Source: Kalmanozyma brasiliensis GHG001 (lineage: Eukaryota; Basidiomycota; Ustilaginomycetes; Ustilaginales). From it: a stretch of 64,000 nucleotides of DNA. The notes under the pieces are model-generated. The model was not told where the DNA came from, made no database searches, and saw nothing but the letters and a program-made list of their open reading frames with translations. The stretch is from positions 310,001 to 374,000 of the forward strand of contig NW_015961953.1 of the NCBI RefSeq assembly GCF_000497045.1, written 5' to 3'. Position numbers and translations under genes: made by a program. The stretch's first letter is position 1; every line of letters begins with the position of its first letter. Shown piece after piece: positions 11,335-21,198 of the stretch.

Positions 11335-13503
11335 CTAAGCGATGCCAGCCTGCATCACACCAACACGCGCCAAGTTGCGGGCCAGCGACAGCCTAACGGC
11401 ATCCAGCTTGTCGGAAGCCTTGACCGACGGCTGGGCTTGCTTGCTCGTGTCCGCCTGCTTGCTCTTCTTCTGCTGGTTTGAAGACGAATCGACGCCGAGA
11501 AGCTGGTCGAGGTAGCCGAGGAAGTGGTCCGACATGTCGGGATGCATCGAGACAGCGTTGGTGATGCGTTCGACGATGCGGATCAATTCGAAGGTTTGAG
11601 AGCTGTCAAACCAGGTTGCTTGTCCGTCTTCCAGGAGAGGAATAGCATCAACCAACAGCACGGCTAGAAATCGCTCCGGTGCGGCCTCCGTAGTGACGAG
11701 CTCGACAAGAAGCCCGGCAGCAGCTGCCCATTGTCCGTCGGCGTACAGGCGATGGAAGTCGCGGAAGCGCGCCAAGAATGCGAGTCGATTTGAGAAGAAG
11801 CCGCGAGCATGCTTGTTAAGCGCAAGACCCTGCTCGTCGTTGAGGTCTTCGCCGTCCAGGTCGAGGCCATCGGCTGGCGAGATCAGCGAAGAAGGGAACG
11901 AGTCGACAATCTGGATGAAAGCTTCGGCGCCCTTGCTGACGTATTCTCCCAGGATGCGCTCTGCGATGGTGCGGATGAGCACCGTATCCGACGCCTGGAC
12001 GCAGTAGGCGATTGCGACACCGTACTGGCCCTGATCCATGAGAGTCCGAGACATTCTTCGGCAAACTACGCGAGCCTCGAGCTCCAGGCCATGATCCGAG
12101 CACGCTCTGAGCACTTGTTCAGCACGCGCCAGAGACTTGGCTTGTTTGCTGGGCGCAATTGCACTGCCGTCCGCGCCCTCATCCATGGCGATGTCTGCGT
12201 CATCCGACTCCTCGGTCGGATCTGGTCCGTCCAATGGCACCGACAAGATGATGTGCGACATCTTCTTCCTGCCTGCAGCTCCGCAAGCAGCCAGATAGTC
12301 GATACTGATCCTCCACAAGCCTTGCTCGTCCAACAAGCTTTGAGCGTACTTCAGCAACAGACTCTGGCGCAAGTCGCTCGGGCCTGCCTGATTGTCATCC
12401 TCGAGAAGACCGACCTTGTCCGCGAGATCGCCAAGATGAGCCCCGAGCCAGATGTCGACGTCTTGCGCCCTCTGTACTGCTTGACGCACTTGACCTTTGA
12501 TAAGGTACTGCTGCACAATCTCGTTAGGGACGGTGCCGTCGATGGGGAACTTTTCCAGGATGATCGCCGCGGTTGTCGGCACATCGTCGCGTTTGAGCGT
12601 TGGGTGGACGAGGGTGCCCCAAGCGCCGAGCGCTTCTCTCCAGTCTTCGCAGGCTTCGAAGATGCGATCCTTGACACCGGCCATGAGCTCTAGCAGACAT
12701 CGGAATTGCGCTTCGTACTCCAGTCGCTCGTCTTCGACTTCCTCGGTGTTGCCTCCTTCTGCCTCCATCTCGTCCATCTCCTGCTCAAGACCACTGATGA
12801 GCTTGCGCACGTTGCTGAGCCAGCTGCGATGAGCGGCGACAAATTCGTGCTCCATCGAAAATTGCGTGGAGCGCGGCAGAGTGGAAAGGAGCCTAGCGCT
12901 CTTTTGCGCGACCCTGCGGATGACTGACGAAGAGTGCGAGTCGAGCGACTTGAGCACTGATGCTGCGGATGTGTGGAAGCCACGAAGGACACATCGAAGC
13001 ACGTAGTCCCAGTAGGATGGATGCTCGTGTGGAACCGCGGATTCCGCAATTTCTTGACCCTCCTCTGTGGTGGGAGCAACATCGAACGAGTTGAGCCAGT
13101 GCAGAAGCTCTTCGCCGACGACACTGATGCCACGTCCATCTTTTGGGTAGTAGAGTACTTCTGCAAGGCGGAGGATGGTCTGCGCATCGCGCCATGTCTG
13201 GAACTGATCTGAGTCTACGCTGTCGTCGAGCTGTATTCTTTCGAGGTAGTACTGAATGGCACGAGCGTAGTGCTCGCTGATTCTGTTGTAGTACTGAATG
13301 GTCTCAGCGGACGGAAGGACCGATGAGCCAGCTGCGCCACGACCTGTTCGGTCTGTGAGAAGGGCTTCTTGATGGATGTGTTGCAACGAGGTGAAGATGG
13401 TGTAGGTCTGCGTGTAGAGTGCTTTGAGGTCGGATGAAGTGCCCCAGTCATAGCTGACAATGGTGGCTGCTGGTGCTGCTGATGCAGCTGCACTGATGGC
13501 CAT
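11335..13503 (-). CDS. NUP85: Nucleoporin Nup85 (Y-complex/Nup84 complex subunit)
   Basis: Single exon, 722 residues, almost entirely alpha-helical in character. The block HPSYWDYVLRCVLRG followed by ...SVLKSLDSHSSSVIRRVA... and the stretch around HEFVAAHRSWLSNVRKLI match the Nup85 family, a scaffold of the nuclear pore Y complex built from an ancestral coatomer-like helical fold. An acidic insertion (about 425-445, EESDDADIAMDEGADG) interrupts the helices, and a Lys/Gln-rich segment occurs near the C-terminus. The start at 13501-13503 precedes an Ala-rich leader. I am confident about the nucleoporin family and slightly less about excluding another coatomer-like nucleoporin. Confidence 0.8.
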   Translation of the reverse strand: MAISAAASAAPAATIVSYDWGTSSDLKALYTQTYTIFTSLQHIHQEALLTDRTGRGAAGSSVLPSAETIQYYNRISEHYARAIQYYLERIQLDDSVDSDQFQTWRDAQTILRLAEVLYYPKDGRGISVVGEELLHWLNSFDVAPTTEEGQEIAESAVPHEHPSYWDYVLRCVLRGFHTSAASVLKSLDSHSSSVIRRVAQKSARLLSTLPRSTQFSMEHEFVAAHRSWLSNVRKLISGLEQEMDEMEAEGGNTEEVEDERLEYEAQFRCLLELMAGVKDRIFEACEDWREALGAWGTLVHPTLKRDDVPTTAAIILEKFPIDGTVPNEIVQQYLIKGQVRQAVQRAQDVDIWLGAHLGDLADKVGLLEDDNQAGPSDLRQSLLLKYAQSLLDEQGLWRISIDYLAACGAAGRKKMSHIILSVPLDGPDPTEESDDADIAMDEGADGSAIAPSKQAKSLARAEQVLRACSDHGLELEARVVCRRMSRTLMDQGQYGVAIAYCVQASDTVLIRTIAERILGEYVSKGAEAFIQIVDSFPSSLISPADGLDLDGEDLNDEQGLALNKHARGFFSNRLAFLARFRDFHRLYADGQWAAAAGLLVELVTTEAAPERFLAVLLVDAIPLLEDGQATWFDSSQTFELIRIVERITNAVSMHPDMSDHFLGYLDQLLGVDSSSNQQKKSKQADTSKQAQPSVKASDKLDAVRLSLARNLARVGVMQAGIA

Positions 13504-14041
13504 GATTGATTGGTACGTCCGATCGCGGCACTTGCGTTGCGTTGGATGGTGATGGACGAGAATGGCGGTTTAGAATGTTGCTTAGCAGCGCAGCGCGTAC
13601 AGGATGTTTGGTGTTGGTCTGAGTGATTTCGCGACCTCGGAACTCGGCGAGTTTCCTCCACCCGCAAAGCGAGAAAAAAGTGAGGCGCCGCACAGATGTC
13701 GAGAAGACCTCAATTGAAGATGCAGGCTTACGCTGCACAATGAGCCTGGCGGGATGCTCACGACGCACACAACAAGACCGCTGTCGCTCAAGCTGAAGAC
13801 AACGAGCAGTGCAGCAAGACCGACGATGCTTTCCAGAGAAGCGAAGATTGCGTAAAAATACAGGATGCAGAGACGCGAAGAGGAACTGGGTATATGGACT
13901 GGTCGAAAGACCGGGATGGACGCACTGAGCAGCCAGGCATCGAGGAAGACGAGCTGACTTGGGAAACACGAAAGTTTGAGAGTCCAAGTCGTGATGGCCT
14001 ATCGTGGGTAGAAGAGGCTTAAACGGCGGGATGCGAGCAGC
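13504..14041. other. Intergenic region between NUP85 and BUD20
   Basis: 538 bp upstream of NUP85 and downstream of BUD20, which are in tandem on the minus strand. A 179-codon minus-strand frame overlaps the NUP85 start but shows no domain and is probably chance. I see nothing else. Confidence 0.5.
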
Positions 14042-14434
14042 TTAGGCGGCCATGTCCTTTGCAGGCTCGGCCGTCTTAGGTGCACGCTGCTTGTTATCGA
14101 TGCCCATACCGACAGCGCGCAGACTCTCTTCGATGGTGTAGGCGGGCTCCTCGGTGATCTTCTTGGCCCTTCGTTTGTGCAGCTTGGAAGCGATGTGTGT
14201 GAGCTGATCCTTCTGCGAAGGGAAGTTGCGGTCGCACTCGACGCAGTAGAACAGGCCAAGACCGGCTTTGTCAACGTCGAGCTCCTTGGGGTTCTGAAGG
14301 TCCTCGAGCTTCTTGGGGTCGTTGAGGTTGGCCTGGATCTGGTCTGGGTCAAGCTTCCTTGCTCTTGTCCTCATGGCACGCTTGACATCGCGTCGAGCGT
14401 GATGGGTCTTTTTGCCGTGTCGTGTGCGCGTCAT
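14042..14434 (-). CDS. BUD20: Bud20/ZNF593-type C2H2 zinc-finger protein, 60S biogenesis
   Basis: 130 residues, single exon. A basic N-terminus (MTRTRHGKKTHHARR) is followed by one U1-type C2H2 finger, CVEC-x12-H-x5-H (FYCVECDRNF...LTHIASKLHKRR), and the PYTIEE-like motif after it (AYTIEESLRAVGMG). This is the layout of yeast Bud20 and human ZNF593, shuttling factors that accompany pre-60S ribosomal particles out of the nucleus. ATG 14432-14434 is chosen because the basic N-terminal leader is conserved in the family. A longer frame upstream to 14572 has no resemblance to it. It is divergent from the ribosomal protein eL33 gene, which fits a ribosome-biogenesis role. Confidence 0.9.
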   Translation of the reverse strand: MTRTRHGKKTHHARRDVKRAMRTRARKLDPDQIQANLNDPKKLEDLQNPKELDVDKAGLGLFYCVECDRNFPSQKDQLTHIASKLHKRRAKKITEEPAYTIEESLRAVGMGIDNKQRAPKTAEPAKDMAA

Positions 14435-15019
14435 AGTGCCCTCGAAAGCTGCCCTTCTAGATCTGCTGGGTATGCAAGGTCGTTCGAGCGATGAAAAGAT
14501 GTGACCAGATGTATGTAGAAGCAACTGTTTGGCGATGATGGTGGCGGCAGCAGGGTCAATTCGTACAGACAAAGACCAACGTTACAGATGCAGCCAAAAT
14601 TTCACGAACATCCGTCAGTCAGGGTCTCGCTCTTTTTCGCGAATTCGACATTTTGGAGGGTCGTGAGGCCAAATCGCTATCTGAGACTTACTCGCCCGAT
14701 TGGCGCGATCGCACAATTATCGCTTGAGGGTGGTCACATGATCTTCGGCCGAGCTTTTTGAGGTTCGTTCAGAACTCGATAAAGCGCTCTGCAGCGTCAG
14801 ATTTCTCGGAGTCGGTTCAATGATAGCAGGCAAGCGGGTCGGTCTGAGTCAGGCAGTCAGAGAGTCTGAGTTCGTGGCTGCTAACAGCTCGACTAGGAAA
14901 TCTCGATTCGAGTTGAGTCGAAGTTCCGCAGCTGCAGTTGAGCATAGCACGTCAAACGTAGCTTCAGGTGATCCTTCTGCTCCACCGTCAAGACCATCAA
15001 CACATCACATCTCGTCAAA
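14435..15019. promoter_or_regulatory. Divergent promoter region BUD20 / ribosomal protein eL33
   Basis: 585 bp. It contains AAATTTC and GAATTC-type elements (about 14597 and 14640) resembling the AATT-centred motifs seen in the other ribosomal-protein promoters of this window. No gene seen. Confidence 0.45.
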
Positions 15020-16215
15020 ATGGTAAGCTATCATCGACATCAGGAGCATCAAAGACATCGCAGAATGTGCGACATTGCCGACATAGCACTGTATGAGGTG
15101 ACGCAGCCACGACCGGTCCAACCAAACATCACCGACATCTATTCGACTTCCAACAATGCTGGACAGCGGCTGAGTGGAGACATCATCGCTCAAACAGGCT
15201 CGTCGACACCCCCCAGTATTTGTGCAGAGATGGCTATGCGGCCCAATACATCGATGCAGGAAGCCGCATGCGCAGGTTGCGGTCTTGGATGGACTCGCTA
15301 GGACTAGCATGGGCACTGTGGTCAGAAACGCAGTGCGCTCGATGGCGAGCCCGGACGGGAGCAGTCACGATTGCTTCAAGGCGATCCACTCAGCGTCACC
15401 ACAGCACATGAACAGGAACCATTTGCACTAGCATTTGCGGATCATCGGATACGTCCGCGCCGCACGATGTCGCAACGAGATCATTCGCACCGGGTCCGGC
15501 TTGCGACCACAAAGGGCATACCTAGTGATCACCGCGTGGGGCCAAGGGATACGCGCGATACGCTGGAACAAGCCGTCGACAATTTGCGAAGAAGCGATGA
15601 TGGGTCGTAAGGAGTTGGAGCTGGCGAATTCGGTCGAGGACAGCTCAGCTATTCCGTCGACAACGATGACCACGCCAACTGCGGACATTGCCTTCTTACG
15701 ACACTTCAGATGCACCCGTTATCGCTCAGATGGTCAACCTAGCATGCATCCCTTCCTCCCGACCAGCATGCATCGACCAACCTCGCTACGCATCTTCAGC
15801 TTGCTTGCCTCGCATCGTCTGCCGTTCCGCGTTGTCAGCTCCCAGCCTCTTCATCATATCAACAGCATCACTGACCCGTCCGCATTCTTTCCACCCTCTC
15901 CAGTCTCGTCTTTACGTCAAGGGAAGGATCATGGGCCACAAGCGCTCGCAGCGCGTCGCCAAGTGCCACACCACCCTCATCAAGATCGAGGGTGTCGAGA
16001 AGACCGAGGATGCCAAGTTCTACTTCGGCAAGCGTGTCGCCTACGTCTACAAGGCGTCCAAGGAGGTCCGTGGCTCCAAGATCCGCGTTCTCTGGGGTCG
16101 CATTGCCCGCTCGCACGGCAACTCGGGTGTTGTCCGCGCCAAGTTCGCCCACAACATCCCTCCTCAGGCCTTCTCCGCCCGTGTCCGTATCATGCTCTAC
16201 CCCTCGAGCATCTAA
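15020..16215 (+). CDS. RPL33: 60S ribosomal protein eL33 (L35Ae)
   Basis: Structural protein of the large ribosomal subunit. Exon 1 contributes only the ATG (15020-15022), directly followed by donor GTAAGC. Exon 2 runs 15904-16215 after an 881-nt intron with branch-like CTGAC at 15871 and acceptor CTCCAG. The spliced 104-residue protein starts MSRLYVKG..., as in other basidiomycete eL33, and contains the family signature [24 protein letters not shown] and the ending [11 protein letters not shown]. Without splicing, the first in-frame ATG would be inside the conserved domain (MGHKRSQ), which is wrong for the family. The intron is by far the longest in the window. An additional microexon within it cannot be excluded. 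Confidence 0.93.
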
Positions 16216-16992
16216 GCATGTCCGCACCAATACCAACCATTTTGCTCTACCGACACACACACACCCACCAAAAAGGCGATGATCGCTGTCCTGTGGATTT
16301 GTAGCGCGTAAGGATAGCAGCAAGCTTCGGCTCGACTTCGGCGAGGGCCTTGTGTTTTTAGCAACCTCTCTCTTCTCCAGGCCGTTTCTTTTTCTTCGTC
16401 ATTTCTTTTGGTCGGCTGCCCCTCCCATCTGCCCTCGACCGAACGAGACCCGACTTGCCACGCCCTTCTTTCGACTGCTACGTCCATACACCAAAAGTCC
16501 ATCGATCATCCGACCAACCCCCACACTCGACCTATGCATCTACCGTATCCAACAAGGAACGGCCCCCACTTTACACTACATCCCCGCACAAAAGAAATGC
16601 AGAAACATAACGCCAGACCCATCCGTTCTCTCGCTGTGATTGCACCTCTCTCCCCTGCCCCCTCTTCAGCCCTTCCTTGTCCTTTCGCTCTGTGATCCGT
16701 GAGAAGCACTCCTGTATTATCTAGTTGCGGGCATAGACATCCCCACAGTCCGCGACTTAAACTAACAGGAAACATCAACACTGCTTTCCCTCCTCTTCGC
16801 GCGCACTTTGTGGTGAGTGCGAAAGGGAGGGCCAGCAAGCGGTTCTTGCAGATCGGCCCCGAAACCCAATCATGAAGAGGCACGTTTTGAAGGGATTGCA
16901 CAGTTCTCAACTTCTTCCAACACGTTGTACCCAGATACTTTAGAATGAGTTGGCTGCTGCGCTCTATGCGGTACAAATACAAAGGATTCGGT
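16216..16992. other. Convergent intergenic region eL33 / Dsc4-like
   Basis: 777 bp between two convergent 3' ends. It is C/T-rich on the plus strand directly after eL33 and presumably holds both 3' UTRs. No gene recognised. Confidence 0.5.
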
Positions 16993-18144
16993 CTAGGTAC
17001 TATCTGGTGGAGCGTCCGGATTGACGCGCGTGTACTGCGAGCGATCAGGTGTTTGACTGAGGACTCGACCGAATCGACCCGTGATGCTGTCTCGGAGCGA
17101 GGCGAGGCCCTGTGCGGGGCGAAAGGAGGGTATGCTAGGACCCACCATGTTGCGGGCGAGGATCATCCACATGGGCGGCCACGAGTCGTCCGCAGAGACC
17201 GGTCCTAGCCCGTGATACGGCTCTTCCTCGTCTGTCACCGGTGGTAGGGTCGAGAATGCTGCGGGTCTAGAACGCCGTGAGAAGCTCCGGAGGCGACGCG
17301 TGTCTGGTCGAGGGAGGTCTGGTTGCGTGGGAGCGGGTACTGGGTCGACAGAAGGCTGATCTGGCTCGACGACGGGGTACTCTTCAACGGGATTGCTGTC
17401 CAGGAGCTGCCCCGCTCGAATCTGGTCGAAGATGGGACGTAGTCGGATCACAGCAACGTGATGCGTCAAGCTCGTCCGCTCGCGCTTTCTCACATCTTCT
17501 TCGTCCAGCCCAAAAAGGTTCGCCTCCTCGTCGCGTACATCCCAGCCTTGTCCGAGGTCCTCCTCCTCCAGTGTGCTCGTCAGGTCGTCCAGGGCGCTGA
17601 CTGCATCATCCGGCTTGATTTCGTCCTTGCTTGTCTCGAAGGCGACCACCGTCAACAGCAGCTGAATGAACCAGATTCCCATATCGATAGTCAGCACCTG
17701 CAGCCGCCCGGGCAGGTAGCTGTGCCCGACGAAATCGATCAAGAGCGCCTCTCCCGTATTCGTTATGCTTGGCGGCGACCAGAGGTGCGCCAGAGCAAAG
17801 ATTCCGTTGATGCCAGAGAGAAACACGACGAGAAAGGGCAGCGTCCATGTGGGCTGGATGTGTATCGAGTTGTGGCACTGCCATTGTAGGACCGCTCGGA
17901 AGAGGAGCGAGAGGGTGCGATTGTCGAGCAGCCATGTGTAGACGAAGAGGACGTAGCAGAGCAGATCCAGCGACTGGATGAGCTCCTTCCTCTCGAAGTA
18001 CATGGCGTCGTCGTGAGCGTTGCAGTGCTTATGAGCCCATCGCTGCTGGTCTTGCTCTCCGCTTCGAAGTGTCTGCGACGCTGCACGAGCAGGAATCAGA
18101 AGAAGCTGTGATGGTGTTGCACATTGTACGGCAGGTGGGTCCAT
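16993..18144 (-). CDS. DSC4: Dsc E3 ubiquitin ligase subunit 4-like membrane protein (DUF1746)
   Basis: Single exon, 383 residues from ATG 18142-18144. An alternative in-frame ATG at 18001-18003 (MYFERKELIQSLD) would start right at the conserved domain. The segment RKELIQSLDLLCYVLFVYTW...LLFRAVLQWQ fits the DUF1746 signature of fungal Dsc4/DscD. Three to four hydrophobic segments follow (VLFVYTWLL, LPFLVVFLSGINGIFALAHLW, MGIWFIQLLLTVVAF), then a long acidic and Pro/Arg-rich cytosolic tail. In fission yeast the Dsc complex is a Golgi ubiquitin ligase that triggers cleavage of the sterol regulator Sre1 and handles membrane-protein quality control. A Dsc2-like gene lies 27 kb away in the same window. 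Divergent from the SCM3-like gene with only 194 bp between starts. Confidence 0.75.
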   Translation of the reverse strand: MDPPAVQCATPSQLLLIPARAASQTLRSGEQDQQRWAHKHCNAHDDAMYFERKELIQSLDLLCYVLFVYTWLLDNRTLSLLFRAVLQWQCHNSIHIQPTWTLPFLVVFLSGINGIFALAHLWSPPSITNTGEALLIDFVGHSYLPGRLQVLTIDMGIWFIQLLLTVVAFETSKDEIKPDDAVSALDDLTSTLEEEDLGQGWDVRDEEANLFGLDEEDVRKRERTSLTHHVAVIRLRPIFDQIRAGQLLDSNPVEEYPVVEPDQPSVDPVPAPTQPDLPRPDTRRLRSFSRRSRPAAFSTLPPVTDEEEPYHGLGPVSADDSWPPMWMILARNMVGPSIPSFRPAQGLASLRDSITGRFGRVLSQTPDRSQYTRVNPDAPPDST

Positions 18145-18338
18145 GCGCCGTTGGCGAATGTGACTTTTCAAAGGTGGAGCACGTCCATATCGGGGCCGAT
18201 TCAGGTGTGACTTCTGAGAGTGAAAGATGCAGGCTGGACCCTGAACAGCCGACGCGAAAGTTGGACTTTGACAGTTCGCGTTGAGGTTGTGGTACTCTTC
18301 CCACCTTCATCCATCACGACGCTGCGCCTCCGTGCAGC
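18145..18338. promoter_or_regulatory. Compact divergent promoter Dsc4-like / SCM3-like
   Basis: Only 194 bp separate the two start codons, so the genes share one nucleosome-scale promoter. No clear TATA element is visible. Confidence 0.5.
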
Positions 18339-20459
18339 ATGTATCGGCCATATCAGCCGGATCACGCGAATGCAGAGTCGGGACCATCTCGACTAGACGC
18401 CGGCTCGGCCGACCGACCAACGTCCTCGGACCCCCAGCCCAAGCTCAAGAAGCGCCGACGGCTCCAATTCACCTCGCAAATCCGCAATACCGTCCAGCGC
18501 TACAATCCAGACGGCACCGAGACCGTCGAGTATCTCCACCAGCAGTCCACTCAACGACTCAAGCGCAAATGGGACAGCATTTTTGATCGCTTCAAGGATG
18601 CGCATCTGCAAGAGCAGGATGAGATTTATCTCGGCAATCGTGCCAATGGCGAGCCGATCGTGGTGGTCAAGGACAGAGGCAGTCTGAGGAGCTTGCGGCA
18701 GGACATGGAGTTTGGCGTCTTTATCAAGGATGAGGAGCTACAAGGCTGGAAAGAACGGCCCGAAGCGAGGGAGATGCAAGATGACGAAGATGAGTATGAA
18801 GAGGACTTCGATCCTTCGCATATGCCTTTGCATCAGAGACAGCTCGCGGGTGCCTCCAGTAGCGAGTCTGAGGACGAGGAGGAAGACCCGGCGGCAAACG
18901 ATCCTGATCTGCGCGAGTTCTTGCAAGCAGAGGCGCAGAGGAAGGCCATGCTCGGGCAAGGTGGCACTGGAGATCAGGGAGCGGAAGAGGAGGACGAAGA
19001 GATCATCGACTTTGGTGATCCGGCATGGGCCGATACTGAGACTTCAAGGAACGTCTTCATACCTTCGACGCAGACAGCTACAAAGGTGGCTCGCACATCA
19101 AAGCCGACATCAGCTCCATCCCGTCTGTCTATGCCACAACCCGAGCTGGCACAATCGTCTTCCGAGGACGACGACGACACCGACGTGGTCACCGTCCACA
19201 GCGACTCGGACGAAGAGCTCATCGAGTCGATCCGAACAAAGCGCCAAAACATCGAAGAGCTACTTCAGTGCACCACGCCGTTCGAGACGTTACCATACAA
19301 CGACATCTTTGGTCTCGCTGACCTGCTCAAGATCTCCGACAATACATCGCGTCTCTACGTCGACCTCGTGTCTGATGACGAAGACGAACTCATTCCTATG
19401 GCACCGCAGACCAAGGACGAGAAGCCTGCAGTGAAAGCAATCGCCGGTGAAGAGGTCATCGACATAGCAAGCTCCTTGCCAAACACGGTCATCGATCTCG
19501 TCAGCTCCCTGCCGAACTCTTCGAGCGTCGTCGAGATCATGTCATCTCCCGTGCCGAGTCCTGCGGTGTCGAGAGCGTCGTCGCTGGAGCCCGCTGCACC
19601 AGGCTCGGAACGGTCCATGACGCCTGACGAGGACTCGTCCGGCATCGCACTCGTCGGGCCGCTCGGCCAGACTCCGAACGGGGCGGTCGCGATGCTGCCG
19701 CCATCCAGCAACCACTCTCTGCAGAGTACACAGCCAAGTCAGCCGGAGCCTGCAGTGGCAGTCAAACTATCGCCGTTGCCAGTGGCAGTAACACGATCGT
19801 CATCGCCGCCGATTGCTGCAGTAGCATTGCCGACTCAGGCACCTGCGGTAGAAGATGTGGGATTACCGGAGCTAGCACCACCAGCAATGACGCCACCAGC
19901 AGCAACACCACCAGCAGCAACGCCGGTCGTAGCAGCGCCAGTAGCAGCAGCGACAGCAGCGATGGAAGAAGAAGAGGAGGAGCTTGAAGAACAAGAAGCA
20001 CCGGTGCTGGTTCCGGCGGTGAGGACACCGTCGCCACCTCAGCCATCGGTGATAGCATCGCCTGCATCTCGTCAATCCTCACTCACACCTGCTGCTCCCC
20101 CCCAGCCGCGTCAAGAGTCTCAGCCTCGACCAGCGACACCACCTCGCGCGCCCTCGCCAGAGCTACACAAGCCATTGTCAGTAGCAAGACCATCAGCCGC
20201 GACTGTGGCCTCGTCATCGACATCCGTCCCAACCTCGGTCTCCGCTCCATCTCTCTCCTCACGGCCCGATCGCGAATCTCCGCACCGTAGACACTCGCAC
20301 AAATCCAGCGAGAGTCGACGCAGCTCCCACTCCAAGCGTCACAGTCTTGGCGCGGACGACGTGAGCACAAAGGCGAAGAAGAAGAAGCGCTCCAAATGCG
20401 GCGGCCCGGACAAGTGCAAGAAGACCTTCTGTTTGAATTGCGCGAGTCTGTCTCGTTGA
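18339..20459 (+). CDS. SCM3: Putative Scm3/HJURP-type CENP-A histone chaperone
   Basis: Single exon, 706 residues. Residues 72-120 (RLKRKWDSIFDRF ... DEIYLGNRANGEPIVVV KDRGSLRSL) match the Scm3 domain pattern: a W-x2-IF helix, then DEI-L...GE-IVV, then D-G-LRSL. Scm3 escorts centromeric histone H3 (CENP-A/Cse4) to centromeres. The rest is acidic and low-complexity, with Ala/Pro/Thr repeats near 515-550. The extreme C-terminus carries a Cys cluster, C687-x5-C693-x4-C698-x2-C701, preceded by a Lys-rich stretch, which looks like the small metal-binding tail found in fungal Scm3 proteins. The ATG at 18339 is the first in frame. The family call rests on these two motifs because the rest is not conserved. 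Confidence 0.75.
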   Translation: MYRPYQPDHANAESGPSRLDAGSADRPTSSDPQPKLKKRRRLQFTSQIRNTVQRYNPDGTETVEYLHQQSTQRLKRKWDSIFDRFKDAHLQEQDEIYLGNRANGEPIVVVKDRGSLRSLRQDMEFGVFIKDEELQGWKERPEAREMQDDEDEYEEDFDPSHMPLHQRQLAGASSSESEDEEEDPAANDPDLREFLQAEAQRKAMLGQGGTGDQGAEEEDEEIIDFGDPAWADTETSRNVFIPSTQTATKVARTSKPTSAPSRLSMPQPELAQSSSEDDDDTDVVTVHSDSDEELIESIRTKRQNIEELLQCTTPFETLPYNDIFGLADLLKISDNTSRLYVDLVSDDEDELIPMAPQTKDEKPAVKAIAGEEVIDIASSLPNTVIDLVSSLPNSSSVVEIMSSPVPSPAVSRASSLEPAAPGSERSMTPDEDSSGIALVGPLGQTPNGAVAMLPPSSNHSLQSTQPSQPEPAVAVKLSPLPVAVTRSSSPPIAAVALPTQAPAVEDVGLPELAPPAMTPPAATPPAATPVVAAPVAAATAAMEEEEEELEEQEAPVLVPAVRTPSPPQPSVIASPASRQSSLTPAAPPQPRQESQPRPATPPRAPSPELHKPLSVARPSAATVASSSTSVPTSVSAPSLSSRPDRESPHRRHSHKSSESRRSSHSKRHSLGADDVSTKAKKKKRSKCGGPDKCKKTFCLNCASLSR

Positions 20460-20567
20460 TGAATGCATGGCTACAGTGTTCTACAATTCACGTCTTGCAT
20501 TGTGCGCTGTGTCGGCTGAGGTGCGAGTGTGATTGTTCAATGATGAAAGGAGAGGGTTGAAGGTTGA

Positions 20568-21198
20568 TCAGGCCTTGAGACGGAAGACGTCCCTATTGCG
20601 CAGGAGGATCTGCTCGGCGAGATCGGCGCAAGCGAGCTCTTTGGCGTCTTTGATAGACCCTGCGGACCGGGGGCTGGTTGCGATCAGGCCGTCGAAGTTC
20701 ACTGTGACGGTGAAGGCGAGCAGGTGGCTGTGCACACAAGGGAAACGGTATCAGCGTTAGGAATTGAGAGGAACGGGAGAGAGAGGGTGAGTGGACCTAC
20801 GCAGCGCCACTCGAAGTGTGGGTAAAGACCGGATCTTCGACGTTCATCTGAGCTGCCCATTCATGAATCTGTGCAACGCTCGATCGTCCCTTCTCAAAGA
20901 GCACCGCTTTCCCCTTGCCCTTGCCCCGGACCTTGATGTAGAAGGGCGTCTCGTACAGATCTCTCCCTTCCTCGTCGTCATCGGGCGGTGAAGGCGAGGG
21001 TATGACACTGCCCTTTTCCGGCAGAGGCTTGCCGGAGAGCGTCTCGTAGAGCCCCTTCTTGCTGCTGCTCGCGACGTTGGCGGCTTGACTCGTGTCCGCT
21101 TCCGGGAAGGCCTCGCGCAGGTAATCGGGGATGCTCTTGCCGCCCGCTGCGGCCAGGTTGGCGCTGGTCAGCTCGTGATCGTTGGTCCCGTTGGTCAT
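20568..21198 (-). CDS. Small double-stranded-RNA-binding-like domain protein
   Basis: Exons 20801-21198 and 20568-20727 with a 73-nt intron (GTAGGT donor, CACAG acceptor) give 185 residues. The C-terminal about 70 residues, made only by splicing, read SVAQIHEWA...PVFTHTSSGAAHLLAFTVTVNFDG...SIKDAKELACADLAEQILL. That is an N-terminal helix, a beta segment, F-V-V strand, and a K-x2-A helix, which is the order of a dsRNA-binding domain. The usual SKK-A-K-A-A motif is reduced to SIKDAKELA, so RNA binding may be weak or lost. The N-terminal half is Ser/Pro-rich and acidic. I cannot name the gene. Similar single-domain proteins are known in fungi but of unclear role. Confidence 0.7.

Noticed and set aside
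13448..13987. 179-codon minus frame upstream of NUP85
   Set aside because: Overlaps the NUP85 start in another frame and has no recognisable domain or neighbouring splice sites.
15023..15903. Box C/D snoRNA inside the eL33 intron (GATGATG near 15595)
   Set aside because: C box is imperfect and I find no suitably spaced D box with terminal stem; also a GACATTGCC direct repeat looked like chance.
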